Below, piece after piece: positions 8,254-18,247 of a stretch of DNA of 64,000 nt. Position 1 is the stretch's first letter. Each line of letters starts with the position of its first letter. Under the pieces are notes generated by a model that did not search any database, had not been told where the DNA came from, and saw only the letters and a program-made list of their open reading frames with translations. The position numbers were made by a program, and so were the translations under genes. The DNA is from JAFALK01 sp042701975 (GTDB lineage Bacteria > Pseudomonadota > Gammaproteobacteria > Burkholderiales > Burkholderiaceae_C), in assembly GCA_042701975.1 (NCBI GenBank), contig CP170561.1:1364001-1428000 (forward strand). The letters are read 5' to 3'.

Positions 8254-9308
8254 TGCAACGTCGATTCTTCGCCCAATCTCTGGCTGTGGGCGGCCTGGCT
8301 GCTGCAAGCGCTGGCGCCTCTGCGGCGACAGCTGCCAACGCGCAAACCGAACGTATCGCGCCGATCCTGCCGCGTCGCCTGCAGCCCGGCGACACCGTCG
8401 CCCTGGTCAGCCCCGCCAACGCCACTTACGAGCGCGATCCGATGGACTTCGCCATCGAGTCGCTGCAAGCGCTGGGCTTCAAGGTCAAGGTGGCGCCGCA
8501 TGCGCGCTCGCGCTGGGGTCAGTTCGCCGGCCGCGACGCCGATCGCGCCGGCGACATCAACGCCATGTTTGCCGACGATTCGGTGGCCGGCATCTTCGCC
8601 ATGACCGGAGGCTCCGGCTGCAACCGCATCGTCGACAAGCTCGACTACGCGCTCATCAAGCGCAAGCCCAAGTATTTCGGCGGCTTCTCGGACCTCACCA
8701 GCTTGGTCAACGGCATCCAACGCCAGACCGGTCTCGTGACCTTCCACGCGCCGGTGGCCGGCTCCGAATGGAACCAGTTTTCGGTCGAGCACTTCAAGGC
8801 CGTGGTGATGAACGCCGAGGCGCCGCTCCTGAAGAACCCTGTCGAGCGCAGCGACAACCTCGTGGCGCGTGAAGACCGCACCGTCATGATCCGCCCCGGC
8901 AAGGCTCGCGGCGTGCTCGTCGGCGGCAACCTGGCCGTGCTGACCTCGCTGGCCGGCACGCCCTACTTCCCGGATTGCCGCGGCGCCATCCTCTTCATCG
9001 AAGAGGTCAACGAGTTCATCTACCGCTGCGACCGCATGCTCTCCACGCTGCGGCTCATGGGCGTCTTCGACCAGGTGGCTGGCATCGTGATCGGCAAGTT
9101 CACCAAGTGCGAACCCGGCGACGGCAGCTACGGCACGGTGCCTCTCGACGAAGTCTTCGACGACTACTTCGGCGCGCTCAAGGTGCCCGTCTACCGCGGC
9201 GCCATGATCGGCCACATCAAGCGCAAGTTCACCGTGCCCGTGGGCGCCATGGCCGAAATGGATGCCGACGCCGGCACCGTGCAGATCCTCGGCCCGGCCG
9301 TCGCCTGA
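8253..9308 (+). CDS. Exported LD-carboxypeptidase (S66, LdcA-like) with Tat-like signal
   Basis: 351 residues. Residues 1-30 look like a signal peptide with a twin-arginine start (MQRRFFAQS) and an Ala-rich tail, so the enzyme is probably exported folded. The S66 triad is visible: nucleophile S146 in FGGFSDLT, glutamate E250 in LFIEEVNE and H321 in MIGHIKRK. The family removes the terminal D-Ala from murein tetrapeptides; MccF members hydrolyse microcin amides. The ATG overlaps the dipeptidase stop by one base, so it is the fourth gene of the 5143-9308 unit. An exported member is notable because classical LdcA is cytoplasmic. Confidence 0.88.
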   Translation: MQRRFFAQSLAVGGLAAASAGASAATAANAQTERIAPILPRRLQPGDTVALVSPANATYERDPMDFAIESLQALGFKVKVAPHARSRWGQFAGRDADRAGDINAMFADDSVAGIFAMTGGSGCNRIVDKLDYALIKRKPKYFGGFSDLTSLVNGIQRQTGLVTFHAPVAGSEWNQFSVEHFKAVVMNAEAPLLKNPVERSDNLVAREDRTVMIRPGKARGVLVGGNLAVLTSLAGTPYFPDCRGAILFIEEVNEFIYRCDRMLSTLRLMGVFDQVAGIVIGKFTKCEPGDGSYGTVPLDEVFDDYFGALKVPVYRGAMIGHIKRKFTVPVGAMAEMDADAGTVQILGPAVA

Positions 9309-9324
9309 TCCTGCTTCTTGCAGC

Positions 9325-10752
9325 TCAGCGCTGCTGCTGCCGCACCCAAAGCGTGACGGCGTCCAGCGCCGCCCGGCCGCGTGCGGCCTTGGGCGCGTTG
9401 ACCATGGCCACCACCACCCAGATGCGGCCCGAGGCGTCCGGCACATAACCGGCCAGGCAGACGGCATTGTTGAGCGTGCCCGTCTTCATGCGCGCCCAGC
9501 CTTCGGCGGGCGTGCCTTTCATGCGGCGCGAGAGCGTGCCGTCCACGCCGGCCACGGGCAGGGTGGAAAGCAGTTCCGGCGCATGCAGTCCGTCGAAGTT
9601 GGCCGTCAGCAGGCCGGCCATCTGCTCGGGGCTGATGCGTTCGCTGCGCGACAGGCCCGAGCCGTTCTCCAGCACCAGGCCTTCGGTCGGGATGCGGTGG
9701 GCGGCGAACCACTCGCGCACCGAGCGGTCGGCCGCGACAGGTGTCGTCTCGCCCGCTTGCGCGGCCTTGGCACCGATGCTCAGGAAGGTCAGTCGAGCCA
9801 GGGCGTTGTCGGAGCGCTTCATCACGCCGCGCAGCTCCTCGGCCAGCGGCCGGCCGGCGTGCGTGGCCAGCACGCGTGCGGTGGCAGGTGCGGCGGCCTC
9901 GCCGTTGTAGGCGCCCATGCTGCCGCCGAGCTCGCGCCAGATCTGGCGAACGGCGGTCTGGGTGAGCAGCTGGCGGTCGATGACGTTGAGTTCCTGCTCG
10001 AGCTTGCAATTGCGCGGGAACTGGCCGTGCAGGCGCACGGCCAGGCCTTGTGCGTCGGGGATCTTCCAGCCGTCTTCCCAGTCCTTGCACGGCGCGTCTG
10101 AGAGTTGCACATCGCTCGTGTCCACGGTGATGCCGTCCCAGGCCGGGCTGGCACGCACCTTCAGCGCCTGGCCATCGCTCTCCAGCACGAAGTTTTGCAG
10201 ATTGCCGTTGGCCATCAGCGCGTCGGGGATGACGTTGTAGGGGAACTCGGGCTGCTCGTCGAAGGGCGGTGCGCCGACATCGCTGCGCGCCGGATTGAAC
10301 AGGCTGCGGTCCACCACCAGGCCGCCGCGGATCTCGCTCACGCCCTGGCCGCGCAGGGTGCGCAGCAGGCTGGTGAGGGCGCTCCAGTCCAGGTCCGGAT
10401 CGGCGCCGCCGCGCAGGTAAAGCGGCCCGTCGAGCACACCGTTCTTCATGGTGTCGAAGGCCAGCGTGTCGGTCAGCAGTTCGGTGCGCGCCCGGGCGTT
10501 GGGGCCGAGCTGGTCCAGCGCCACGACGGCGGTGACGAGCTTCATCGTCGAAGCCGGCTGCATCGGGCGCGTGGGCTGGATGCGCAGGCCTGCGCCGCGC
10601 GCATCGAGCGGGAAGGCGACGACGGCCAGGCTCTCGGTCGGCAGCTGGACCTTGTCCAGCGCGGCCTGCACGGGTTCGGGGATGTGGCTGGACGGCAGGC
10701 TGGCGCACGCGGAGAGCGCCAGGGCGGCGACGAGGGGGAGCAGGGCGCGCAT
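9325..10752 (-). CDS. dacB: D-alanyl-D-alanine carboxypeptidase/endopeptidase (DacB, PBP4 class)
   Basis: 475 residues. The N-terminus ends in a lipobox-like LSAC at residues 13-16, suggesting a lipoprotein or periplasmic protein. All three penicillin-binding motifs are present: STMK with nucleophile S68 and K71, SDN in MKRSDNAL, and KTG in RMKTGTLNN. Class C low-molecular-weight PBPs trim the terminal D-Ala of pentapeptides and cut D-Ala-mDAP crosslinks. ATG 10752 begins the signal peptide; upstream codons in frame have no protein character. It follows the cyclodeaminase-family gene by 5 bases and converges on the exported LD-carboxypeptidase gene. Confidence 0.92.
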   Translation of the reverse strand: MRALLPLVAALALSACASLPSSHIPEPVQAALDKVQLPTESLAVVAFPLDARGAGLRIQPTRPMQPASTMKLVTAVVALDQLGPNARARTELLTDTLAFDTMKNGVLDGPLYLRGGADPDLDWSALTSLLRTLRGQGVSEIRGGLVVDRSLFNPARSDVGAPPFDEQPEFPYNVIPDALMANGNLQNFVLESDGQALKVRASPAWDGITVDTSDVQLSDAPCKDWEDGWKIPDAQGLAVRLHGQFPRNCKLEQELNVIDRQLLTQTAVRQIWRELGGSMGAYNGEAAAPATARVLATHAGRPLAEELRGVMKRSDNALARLTFLSIGAKAAQAGETTPVAADRSVREWFAAHRIPTEGLVLENGSGLSRSERISPEQMAGLLTANFDGLHAPELLSTLPVAGVDGTLSRRMKGTPAEGWARMKTGTLNNAVCLAGYVPDASGRIWVVVAMVNAPKAARGRAALDAVTLWVRQQQR

Positions 10753-10757
10753 CGGCT

Positions 10758-11669
10758 TCAGGCCTTCTTGCTGGGGTTCAGTTGCTCGAAGATCCAGTGG
10801 GCGATGGCCACGTCTTCCAGGCCGATCCCCACGCTCTTGTAGACCACGATGTCGTCGGCCTGTCGCGTGCGCGGCGCGGCCAGGAGTTGGCCCAGCTCGG
10901 CCACGCGTTCGGGCGTGATCACGCCGGGTGCGGCACGCTTGAACTCCCCGGCCTCGGCCTCGGCGGCGGGCTTCCATTCGACGGCGATCAGCGCGGCGCG
11001 GGCCAGCAGCGAATCGTCCAGTTCGCGGGCGATCGGCTTGCTGGAGCCCACGGCGCCCACGAAGGTGCCGGGCTTGACCAGGGCGCCGTCGAAGAGCGCT
11101 TCGTTCGAGCGGGTGGCGGTGATGATGACGTCCGCTTCGCGAGCGGCGGTGGGGGCATCGACGGCTTCGGCACCGATCTCGGCGGCAAAGGCCTCGGCGC
11201 CGGAGCGCGCACAGACCAGCACGCGGTCGAAGTTGCGAACGAGCTGGAGCGCTTCCACATGGGCGCGCGCCTGCGTGCCGGCGCCGAAGACGGCCAGCAC
11301 TTTCGCGTCCTTGCGGGCCAGGGCGTCGGCGGCAACGGCCGTGGCGGCGGAGGTGCGCAGCCGGGTCAGCTCGTTGGCCTCCAGCGTGGCCAGCGGCAGG
11401 CCGGTCGTGGCGGAGAAGAGGGTGACGACGAACTGGAACTGGCCGTTGCGCGTCGAGTAGACCTTGGTGCCCAGCACGCCGGCCGCGGCCAGCACGGCGC
11501 CCATGGCGCTGATGCCGAGCGAGGCGCCGTCGAACTCACCGGCGGCGCGGCCCCGCGCCAGCACGCTGCCCTGGCCGCGGCCCATCTGCACAAAGGCCTC
11601 GTGCAGGGCCTGGCGGGCGGCAGCCGGGGTGAGGACGGCGGCGACTTGGGCTTCGGTGATGAGCTGCAT
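10758..11669 (-). CDS. Ornithine cyclodeaminase / mu-crystallin family protein
   Basis: 303 residues with the two-domain fold of the family: MQLITEAQVAAVLTPAAARQ at the start and the NAD(P)-binding VFGAGTQARAHVEAL at about residues 127-141. Members include ornithine and lysine cyclodeaminases, L-alanine dehydrogenase of archaeal type and 1-pyrroline-2-carboxylate/1-piperideine-2-carboxylate reductases. Substrate cannot be fixed from sequence. The operon with dacB and the nearby D-Ala and LD-carboxypeptidase genes favour an amino or imino acid released from wall peptides. The start MQLITEAQ is the family start. Confidence 0.85.
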   Translation of the reverse strand: MQLITEAQVAAVLTPAAARQALHEAFVQMGRGQGSVLARGRAAGEFDGASLGISAMGAVLAAAGVLGTKVYSTRNGQFQFVVTLFSATTGLPLATLEANELTRLRTSAATAVAADALARKDAKVLAVFGAGTQARAHVEALQLVRNFDRVLVCARSGAEAFAAEIGAEAVDAPTAAREADVIITATRSNEALFDGALVKPGTFVGAVGSSKPIARELDDSLLARAALIAVEWKPAAEAEAGEFKRAAPGVITPERVAELGQLLAAPRTRQADDIVVYKSVGIGLEDVAIAHWIFEQLNPSKKA

Positions 11670-11985
11670 GGACGTAGTTCTTGCGGAGCGGAGGCTCGGT
11701 GAGGGGGCGGATGGACACAGGACTCTAGCGAGCGCGAAGACACCGTGGCGATAACTTATTGCCTGCATGGAGCCGCCCTGGGGAATGGCTGAGGGGTTAG
11801 GGCATTCCCGCAGGTTATGCAAGCGCGACAAGCATTCATTGAACAGCGCGCAACACTTCAGGAGCACTCCTCTGTGCTGTCGCTTGTTGCCGGCCCATGA
11901 TTCGTTGCAGCAATGTTTCAAGTTATGTCAGCGGTTCGCTGCTCGAACTTGTTCCCCAGGCGCCGAATCTGAACAGGAGATCGAT
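11670..11985. other. 316-base divergent intergenic region
   Basis: This separates the minus-strand cyclodeaminase-family gene from the plus-strand TonB-dependent receptor gene and must hold both promoters. The only clear element is the ribosome site AGGAGA at 11975-11980 for the receptor. The stretch is less GC-rich than its surroundings, with AT-rich words around 11750-11760 and 11915-11930. I see no convincing open reading frame, terminator or Fur-like site in it. Confidence 0.5.
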
Positions 11986-14949
11986 ATGAAGTTGAACACC
12001 CTTGCGCGCAGCCTCGTGCTGCTTGGATTGGGCAGCTCGCTGCTGGGCGTGGCGCACGCACAGACGGACGCCGCGGCGCCGGAGCAAAAGAAGATCGAGC
12101 GCGTCGAAGTGACGGGTTCGAGCATCAAGCGCATCCAGGACGAAGGCGCCCTGCCTCTGCAGATCATCAGCCGCGACGAGATCCAGCGTCAGGGCATCAC
12201 CTCGGCCGAGCAGCTGCTCTCGGTGCTGAGCGCCAACGCCAACAGCGCGGACAACCTGGCCTCGAACGCCGACGTGGTCACCGGCGCCGCCCGCGGCACC
12301 AACGGCGCCTCTTCGGCCAACCTGCGCGGCCAAGGCTCGGCCAGCACGCTGATCCTGCTGAACGGCCGCCGCGTGGCGTCCTACGGCCTGAACGGCGGCG
12401 CTGTCGACCTGAACCAGATCCCGCTGTCCGCCATCGAGCGCGTCGAAGTCCTGAAGGACGGCGCGTCGGCCGTTTACGGCACGGATGCCATCGGCGGCGT
12501 GATCAACTTCATCCTGCGCAAGAACTACCAGGGCCTGCAGGCCCAGACCTTCGCCGACGTGACGCAGCAAGGCGGCGGCAACATCTACCAGGCCAAGGTG
12601 CTGGGTGGCTTCGGCGACCTGGAAAAGGACAAGTTCAACGTGCTCGTGTCCGTGGCCCGCAGCGAGGCCAAGGCACTGCGCGGCGACCAGCGCGACTTCG
12701 TCAACACCTTCCAGCCGGACCGCGGCCTGTCGGTGGACACGCGCGGCGCGCCTTACGCCACCGCGTTTGCCGTTACCGGCATCAACAGCCTGCTGAGCGC
12801 GAACAGCACCGGCCCCTCGTCGGGCGGCATCGCCTACAACGGCATCAACCCGCTGGCCATGCCCGGTCAGGCGGGCTGCGCTTCCATCGACGGCCAGCAG
12901 AACTACGACGCCGTGATCTGGAACTCGGTGCCTTCCAAGTACGGTTGCGCCTGGGATACGGGCCGCGCTGCCGTGCTGCAGCAGCCGGTCAAGACGACCA
13001 ACCTGGTGAGCCACGCCACCTTCCAGCTCGGCGAGCACCAGCTGAACGTGGAGTTCGTGGGCTCCAAAGTCAACTCGGACAAGAGCTTCTCGCCGAACCA
13101 GATCTCCACGTCGGGCACGGCGAGCAGCCTGGTCTACGGCGCCGCCTACAACTACCTCCCGGGCGATGCGGCTGGCAAGGCCGTTTATGACAGCGTCTAC
13201 AACGCCCTGCTGCCGACCTTCCCTTCGCTCGCCGCCCGTTACAGCGCGACCAACCCCCTGCCGATCGCCTTCCGCTGGCGCTGCATGCCCTGCGGCAACC
13301 GCGAGCTCGAGACCGACTCCACCTCGACCCGCGTGCTGGTCAGCGCCGACGGCCCGCTGCCCTTCCTCTCTGGCTGGGACTACAAGAGCGGCCTGAGCCG
13401 TGCCACCAATGACAGCTCGTCGGTGCTGAAGCACGGCTTCTTCTACGGCAAGACGCCCGGCGATACCACCGTCGCCGCCCTCGGCGCCAACGGCGCCCCC
13501 GGCAACCTCGCCACCACACGGCCTTTCAGCTACCTGCTGTACTCGGGCCTGCTGAACCCCTTCTCGGCGAACGGCACCCAGACCGCCGCAGCGATGCAGG
13601 CCCTGGACGCGCTGCGCGCCGACGGCGTCAAGCTTTACGGCGGCAAGTACACCCTGACCCAGGGCGACGTGGGCGCCTCGGGCCCGCTGTTCAAGATGCC
13701 CACCTCGGGCCAGGACGTCATGCTGGCCCTGGGCGTGGACGGCCGCATCGAGGAGTACCGCTTCAATGGCAATGAGTCGGACCTGAACACGCAAGCCGCC
13801 ATCTACAACGCTCCCTTCGACAGCGTGAACACCCTGGCGCCGGTCAAGCGCAAGGTGCTGGCCGAGTACGGTGAAGTGCTGGTGCCGATCCTGAAGAACC
13901 TGGAAGGCAACGTGGCCGTGCGCCGCGACGACTACACGGGCTTTGGCAGCACGGTCAATCCGAAGTACTCGATCCGCTACGCCCCGACCGAAAGCGTCGT
14001 GCTGCGCGCCTCGAAGAGCAAGGGCTTCCGCGTGCCGGTGTTCAGCCAGCTGTTCTATGGCGTGACTGAATCGCAGTATGTGGGCAAGGACCTGGTCGAC
14101 CCGGCCAAGTGCCCCTCGGGCGTGGTCTCGGCCACCGACCCGAACTGCGCCTCCATCACGCCGAACATCTTCACCGGCGGCAAGCCCACGCTGGGCCCGG
14201 AACGCAGCCGCCAGTGGACGGCCGGCATCGTGATCTCGCCCTTCAAGGACACGACCGCCAGCTTGGACTGGTGGAGCATCCACAAGGTCGGCACGATCCA
14301 GTCGATCGCCCTGTCCGACATGGTCAAGAACTACAACCTGTTCACGGCACAGTTCCTGCGTGACGGTTCGGGCAACATCGTGGCCATCGACCAGCGCTGG
14401 GTCAACGCCGGTGAATCCATCACGCGCGGCCTGGACGTCACCTTCCGCCAGTCGATGCCCTTCGCAGGCGGCAAGCTGACGACGATCCTGGACGGCACCT
14501 ACCTGCTCGAGAAGCGTTCGCGTCTGCTGACCAATGCTCCGATGGGCCCGAGCGAAGTCGGCACGTGGACCCGCACGGGTGACCTGGGCCTGCGCTGGAA
14601 GCATGCCCTGACCTTCACCTACACCAACGGTGACTGGGTCGGCTCGCTGGGCCAGCTGTTCCGCAGCGGCTACATCGACCAGGTCCTGCCGGGCGTGGCC
14701 AACGGCAGCGTCAAGCCGGCCAACTGGAGCCCCGACGTGCGTCGCTACATCACGTACAACGCGAGCGTCGGCTACAAGGGCGTCAAGGACCTGACCGTGA
14801 CCCTGGGCATCAAGAACCTGCTCAACACCGATCCTCCGTTCACGGTCAACTACGACTCGAACAGCGGCGCCGGCAGCTCGTGGGAGCCGCGCGTGGCCGA
14901 TCCTCGCGGCCGTGCCTTCACGTTCACGGTGGACTACAAGTTCCTCTGA
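11986..14949 (+). CDS. TonB-dependent receptor (large outer-membrane transporter)
   Basis: 987 residues. The signal peptide is at residues 1-25 (MKLNTLARSLVLLGLGSSLL, cleavage after AHA). A TonB-box-like IERVEVTGSS and the plug domain (GALPLQIISRDEI, NLRGQGSASTLILLNG, IERVEVLKDGASAVYGTDAI) follow, then a long beta-barrel ending in FTFTVDYKFL with the usual terminal aromatic. AGGAGA lies 5 bases before ATG 11986. No Fur-like site is upstream, so the ligand is probably not a siderophore; this subfamily often takes up peptides or carbohydrates. Its place between two groups of wall-peptide enzymes suggests murein fragments as a testable ligand. An antisense frame across it is a codon-bias shadow. 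Confidence 0.93.
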   Translation: MKLNTLARSLVLLGLGSSLLGVAHAQTDAAAPEQKKIERVEVTGSSIKRIQDEGALPLQIISRDEIQRQGITSAEQLLSVLSANANSADNLASNADVVTGAARGTNGASSANLRGQGSASTLILLNGRRVASYGLNGGAVDLNQIPLSAIERVEVLKDGASAVYGTDAIGGVINFILRKNYQGLQAQTFADVTQQGGGNIYQAKVLGGFGDLEKDKFNVLVSVARSEAKALRGDQRDFVNTFQPDRGLSVDTRGAPYATAFAVTGINSLLSANSTGPSSGGIAYNGINPLAMPGQAGCASIDGQQNYDAVIWNSVPSKYGCAWDTGRAAVLQQPVKTTNLVSHATFQLGEHQLNVEFVGSKVNSDKSFSPNQISTSGTASSLVYGAAYNYLPGDAAGKAVYDSVYNALLPTFPSLAARYSATNPLPIAFRWRCMPCGNRELETDSTSTRVLVSADGPLPFLSGWDYKSGLSRATNDSSSVLKHGFFYGKTPGDTTVAALGANGAPGNLATTRPFSYLLYSGLLNPFSANGTQTAAAMQALDALRADGVKLYGGKYTLTQGDVGASGPLFKMPTSGQDVMLALGVDGRIEEYRFNGNESDLNTQAAIYNAPFDSVNTLAPVKRKVLAEYGEVLVPILKNLEGNVAVRRDDYTGFGSTVNPKYSIRYAPTESVVLRASKSKGFRVPVFSQLFYGVTESQYVGKDLVDPAKCPSGVVSATDPNCASITPNIFTGGKPTLGPERSRQWTAGIVISPFKDTTASLDWWSIHKVGTIQSIALSDMVKNYNLFTAQFLRDGSGNIVAIDQRWVNAGESITRGLDVTFRQSMPFAGGKLTTILDGTYLLEKRSRLLTNAPMGPSEVGTWTRTGDLGLRWKHALTFTYTNGDWVGSLGQLFRSGYIDQVLPGVANGSVKPANWSPDVRRYITYNASVGYKGVKDLTVTLGIKNLLNTDPPFTVNYDSNSGAGSSWEPRVADPRGRAFTFTVDYKFL

Positions 14950-14970
14950 TCGAAGCGTCTCCAGACAAAA

Positions 14971-15002
14971 GCCCCGCCAGCGTCAGCCGGCGGGGCTTTT
15001 TT
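14971..15002 (+). terminator. Rho-independent terminator after first TonB-dependent receptor
   Basis: An 8-bp GC stem, GCCCCGCC (14971-14978) / GGCGGGGC (14989-14996), with a 10-base loop is followed by six T. It lies 21 bases after the receptor stop codon. Confidence 0.9.
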
Positions 15003-15197
15003 CATTGCTGAGTCATTGCTGGAGGTTATTGACCATGGGCAAGCTGTGATGGTGTCGAACGCACAGTCTCGGGGCATCACTGACAGATGCGGCGGGCTGC
15101 TCACGGATGATGTTTGCTAAGCAACGTCAGCCTGATTTGACTGTTAGGTATCGGACGTTTCGAAGTTTGAACCCGAAGCCAACGAGCACAAAGAGAG

Positions 15198-18197
15198 ATG
15201 AACCAAGACACGAAGTACAAGCGGACGGCCCTGGCCAACGCAGCCTCCACCTGCCTGATGCTGGCCGCTGCCGGCCTGCTGTCGGCCACCGCGCACGCCC
15301 AGGACGCCGCCCCGGCCGATGCCGATGCCGCCAAGAAGAACCTGGAGACGGTGGTCGTCACCGGCATCCGCGCCTCCACCGAGCAGGCGCTGCGCCTGAA
15401 GCGAGATGCTTCGGCCAACGTGGACGTCATCACCGCCGTGGACGTGGGCAAGATGCCCGACAAGAACCTGGCCGACTCGCTGCAGCGCGTCGTCGGCGTG
15501 GCCGTGCGCACGGACTATGACGAAGCCGAGAAGGTTTCGATGCGCGGCACCAACCCCGACATGTCGTTGATCCTCTTCAACGGCCACACCGTCAGCGGCG
15601 GCGACTGGTACCTCGCCGACCAGAGCTCCAGCAGCCGCTCGACCAGCCTCTCCCTGATGCCCTCCTCGGTGCTGAACGCCGCCACGGTCTACAAGACCTC
15701 GCAGGCCGACATCGTCGACGGCGGCCTGGCCGGTACCGTCAACGTGACGACCCGTCGTCCGCTCAAGGAAGCCAAAAAGCTCGGCGGCCTGATCAGCGTC
15801 GGCGGCGTCTATGCCGACCTGCCCGCCAAGACCAGCCCGCAGATCAACGGCAGCTTCAACTGGAAGAACGACAGCAATACCTTCGGCGTGATCGGCCAGC
15901 TGTTCGCCGAGAAGCGCTATGTGCGTCGTGACTCGGTCTCGCGCGCCGGCTACAGCAGCAGCTCGGGCTGGGACGTGATCGACATCAACGCCATGAAGGG
16001 CATCACCGATGCATCGCTCGCCGGCACGGGCCTGAAGGCCGCTGATCTGCAAGGCGTGCGCCTGCCGGGCTCCATGGCCCTGGAGTTCGTCGAAGGCGAG
16101 CGTGATCGCAAGGGCGGCATGCTCGCGCTGGAAGCCCAGCCGACCAGCACGCTGAACATCGGCCTGACGGGTTTCTATTCCCGCATGAACGCCAACAACT
16201 ACGGTCGCGCCACGTACAGCGGCATCCAGCAGATGCTGCGCGGCCAGAGCTATAACGTGCAGTCCGGCGCGCTGACCAACACCGGCGTCTTCGCTCAGAT
16301 CAAGAACCCGGTGATCGTGGATGAGACGACCATCTACGGCGACCACCTGAAGGTGCTCAAGAGCGCCGACATCGTCTTCCCGACGGGCTCGGCACCGCAA
16401 TACCTCGGCAATTCCGAAGGCTTCTACCGCAGCGGCGCTCAATCCAGCAGCGGCTTCCTGGACCTGGACGCCAAGTGGCAAGCCTCTGACCGCCTGACGA
16501 TCAAGGGCCTGCTGAGCGTCACGCGCGGCAAGGGCATCACCCAGGCCGACCGCGGCCTCACCTACGACCGCTTCGGCCAGGGCATCTCCTACTCGCTCAA
16601 CGGCGTGCAGGAAGCGCCTGACTTTCACTACATCAATGCCGGCAATGGCGCTTCGCCGACGCTGGATTCCACGGGTGCCGGCTACAAGTTCGACGGCCGC
16701 AACGGCGTCAACACCCACAAGAACGTGGACTCCGAGCACAGCCTGGCCCTGGACGGCGAGTACCAGCAGGACGTGGGCGAGCTGACCTCGCTGCAGTTCG
16801 GTGCACGTCAGGCCGACCACCACCGCCAGTACAACCGCTACATCAAGGCCTACAAGTCGGCCACCTATGCAGCGCCGGATCCCTCAATGGCAGTGGCCTA
16901 CCCTGGCAACTTCGGCTCGGCCCTGGGCGGCAACTTCGAGTCCACTGGCTTCTACTTCCCGCGCGACTACGTCAACAACTACTTCAACGGCCTGATCAAG
17001 ACGACCAACTCGGAGTTCGAGCGCTACGTGCCTTCCGAGATCGACGTGCGCGAAACCCAGCGTGCGTTCTACGTCATGCAGAACTTCGAGGGCAAGGAGC
17101 ACAAGGTCAGCGGCAATATCGGCTTCCGCATCGTCCGCACCACGGAAGACGCGCTGATCCCGACGCCGATCCCCAGCGGCGTCTGCCAGCGCACCGAACC
17201 GGGCAAGCCGGACGTGCCTTGCGCCGCCTTCCCCACCGCCATCCTGGGCGCCGGCAATGCCGCCTCGTACTACGATGGTTCGGTCTGGAACCCCGCCGGC
17301 ACGATCTACTACAAGAAGGAAAGCGAGAAGACCTTCAACACCTTCCTGCCGAGCCTGAACGTGCGCGCCGAACTGGCCAAGGACCTGATCGGTCGCATCG
17401 GCATGTCCAAGACCATTGGCCGTCAGAACTACAACCTGTACGGCGCCAACTTCGGCACGCCGACCTGCGACGCCTCGGGCGCCTGCTCGGTCACCGGCCC
17501 GAACCCGGACCTGCATCCGATGACGTCGAAGAACATCGACCTCTCGATCGCCTGGTATTTCGCGCGTCGCTCGATGCTCTCGATGAGCTACTTCGATTCC
17601 CGCATCGATGGCTATGCCAAGACGGGCGCGATCAAGCAGGGTGTCACGGTGGATCTGCTCGATCCGACGACGAACACGGTGCGGACCTATCTGGTCAGCT
17701 CGACCTCGCAGCAGAAGGCCTACATCCACGGCGTGGAACTGGCCTACGAGCAGCCGATCTGGGGCGGCTTCGGCTTCCAGTCGAACGTCAGCGTGGCCGA
17801 CACCAAGGTGGAAGACGGCCGTCCGATGATCGGCGCCTCCAAGTACGCCGGCAACCTCGGCGTCTACTTCGAGAACGACACCTTCAGCGCTCGCCTGGTC
17901 TACAACTATCGTGGCAAGTACGTGTCGAGCTCGACGGCCCCGTCGCCGACGACCAACAGCCAGGGCAACTCGGTGATCAACGGCGTCGTGATGCCGGTGG
18001 CCCCGACCATCGCCGCGCCGGTGTCCAACGTGGCCTTCTCGGCCAACTACAACATCACCGAGAAGCTGCAACTGTCGTTCAGCGCCACCAACCTGACCAA
18101 CCCCACTCGCGCGCAGTACCGCTACAGCGAGGAAGAGCAGCAGAAGCTGGACGCCAGCGGCCGCCAGTACTACCTGGAAGCTCGCTACAAGTTCTGA
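15198..18197 (+). CDS. TonB-dependent receptor, TIGR01782-like (Xanthomonas/Caulobacter type)
   Basis: 999 residues with a signal peptide ending AHA near residue 34, TonB box LETVVVTGIRAS, and the characteristic plug RDASANVDVITAVDVGKMPD, KNLADSLQRVVGVAV and SLILFNGHTVS. The barrel closes with YYLEARYKF. This branch is expanded in Xanthomonas, Caulobacter and related scavengers and usually serves complex carbohydrates or other polymers rather than iron. AGAGAG precedes the ATG. It has its own leader region and terminator, so it is a single-gene unit. The adjacent LD-carboxypeptidase cluster on the other strand again suggests a cell-wall substrate, which is an inference only. Confidence 0.92.
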   Translation: MNQDTKYKRTALANAASTCLMLAAAGLLSATAHAQDAAPADADAAKKNLETVVVTGIRASTEQALRLKRDASANVDVITAVDVGKMPDKNLADSLQRVVGVAVRTDYDEAEKVSMRGTNPDMSLILFNGHTVSGGDWYLADQSSSSRSTSLSLMPSSVLNAATVYKTSQADIVDGGLAGTVNVTTRRPLKEAKKLGGLISVGGVYADLPAKTSPQINGSFNWKNDSNTFGVIGQLFAEKRYVRRDSVSRAGYSSSSGWDVIDINAMKGITDASLAGTGLKAADLQGVRLPGSMALEFVEGERDRKGGMLALEAQPTSTLNIGLTGFYSRMNANNYGRATYSGIQQMLRGQSYNVQSGALTNTGVFAQIKNPVIVDETTIYGDHLKVLKSADIVFPTGSAPQYLGNSEGFYRSGAQSSSGFLDLDAKWQASDRLTIKGLLSVTRGKGITQADRGLTYDRFGQGISYSLNGVQEAPDFHYINAGNGASPTLDSTGAGYKFDGRNGVNTHKNVDSEHSLALDGEYQQDVGELTSLQFGARQADHHRQYNRYIKAYKSATYAAPDPSMAVAYPGNFGSALGGNFESTGFYFPRDYVNNYFNGLIKTTNSEFERYVPSEIDVRETQRAFYVMQNFEGKEHKVSGNIGFRIVRTTEDALIPTPIPSGVCQRTEPGKPDVPCAAFPTAILGAGNAASYYDGSVWNPAGTIYYKKESEKTFNTFLPSLNVRAELAKDLIGRIGMSKTIGRQNYNLYGANFGTPTCDASGACSVTGPNPDLHPMTSKNIDLSIAWYFARRSMLSMSYFDSRIDGYAKTGAIKQGVTVDLLDPTTNTVRTYLVSSTSQQKAYIHGVELAYEQPIWGGFGFQSNVSVADTKVEDGRPMIGASKYAGNLGVYFENDTFSARLVYNYRGKYVSSSTAPSPTTNSQGNSVINGVVMPVAPTIAAPVSNVAFSANYNITEKLQLSFSATNLTNPTRAQYRYSEEEQQKLDASGRQYYLEARYKF

Positions 18198-18247
18198 GTT
18201 TGAGCGTCGAGGGGCCTGATCTCATCGGTCAGGCCTCTCGAACGAAA

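Noticed and set aside
11923..14604. 893-codon open frame on the minus strand opposite the first TonB-dependent receptor
   Set aside because: Its translation is rich in Ala, Arg, Gly, Val and His with no domain; it mirrors the receptor codons and is a high-GC shadow. The same holds for long antisense frames at 57142-59724 and 30923-33547.
15114..15124. TTGCTAAGCAA palindrome upstream of the second TonB-dependent receptor
   Set aside because: An 11-bp dyad alone is too short to call an operator without a second copy or a known regulator.
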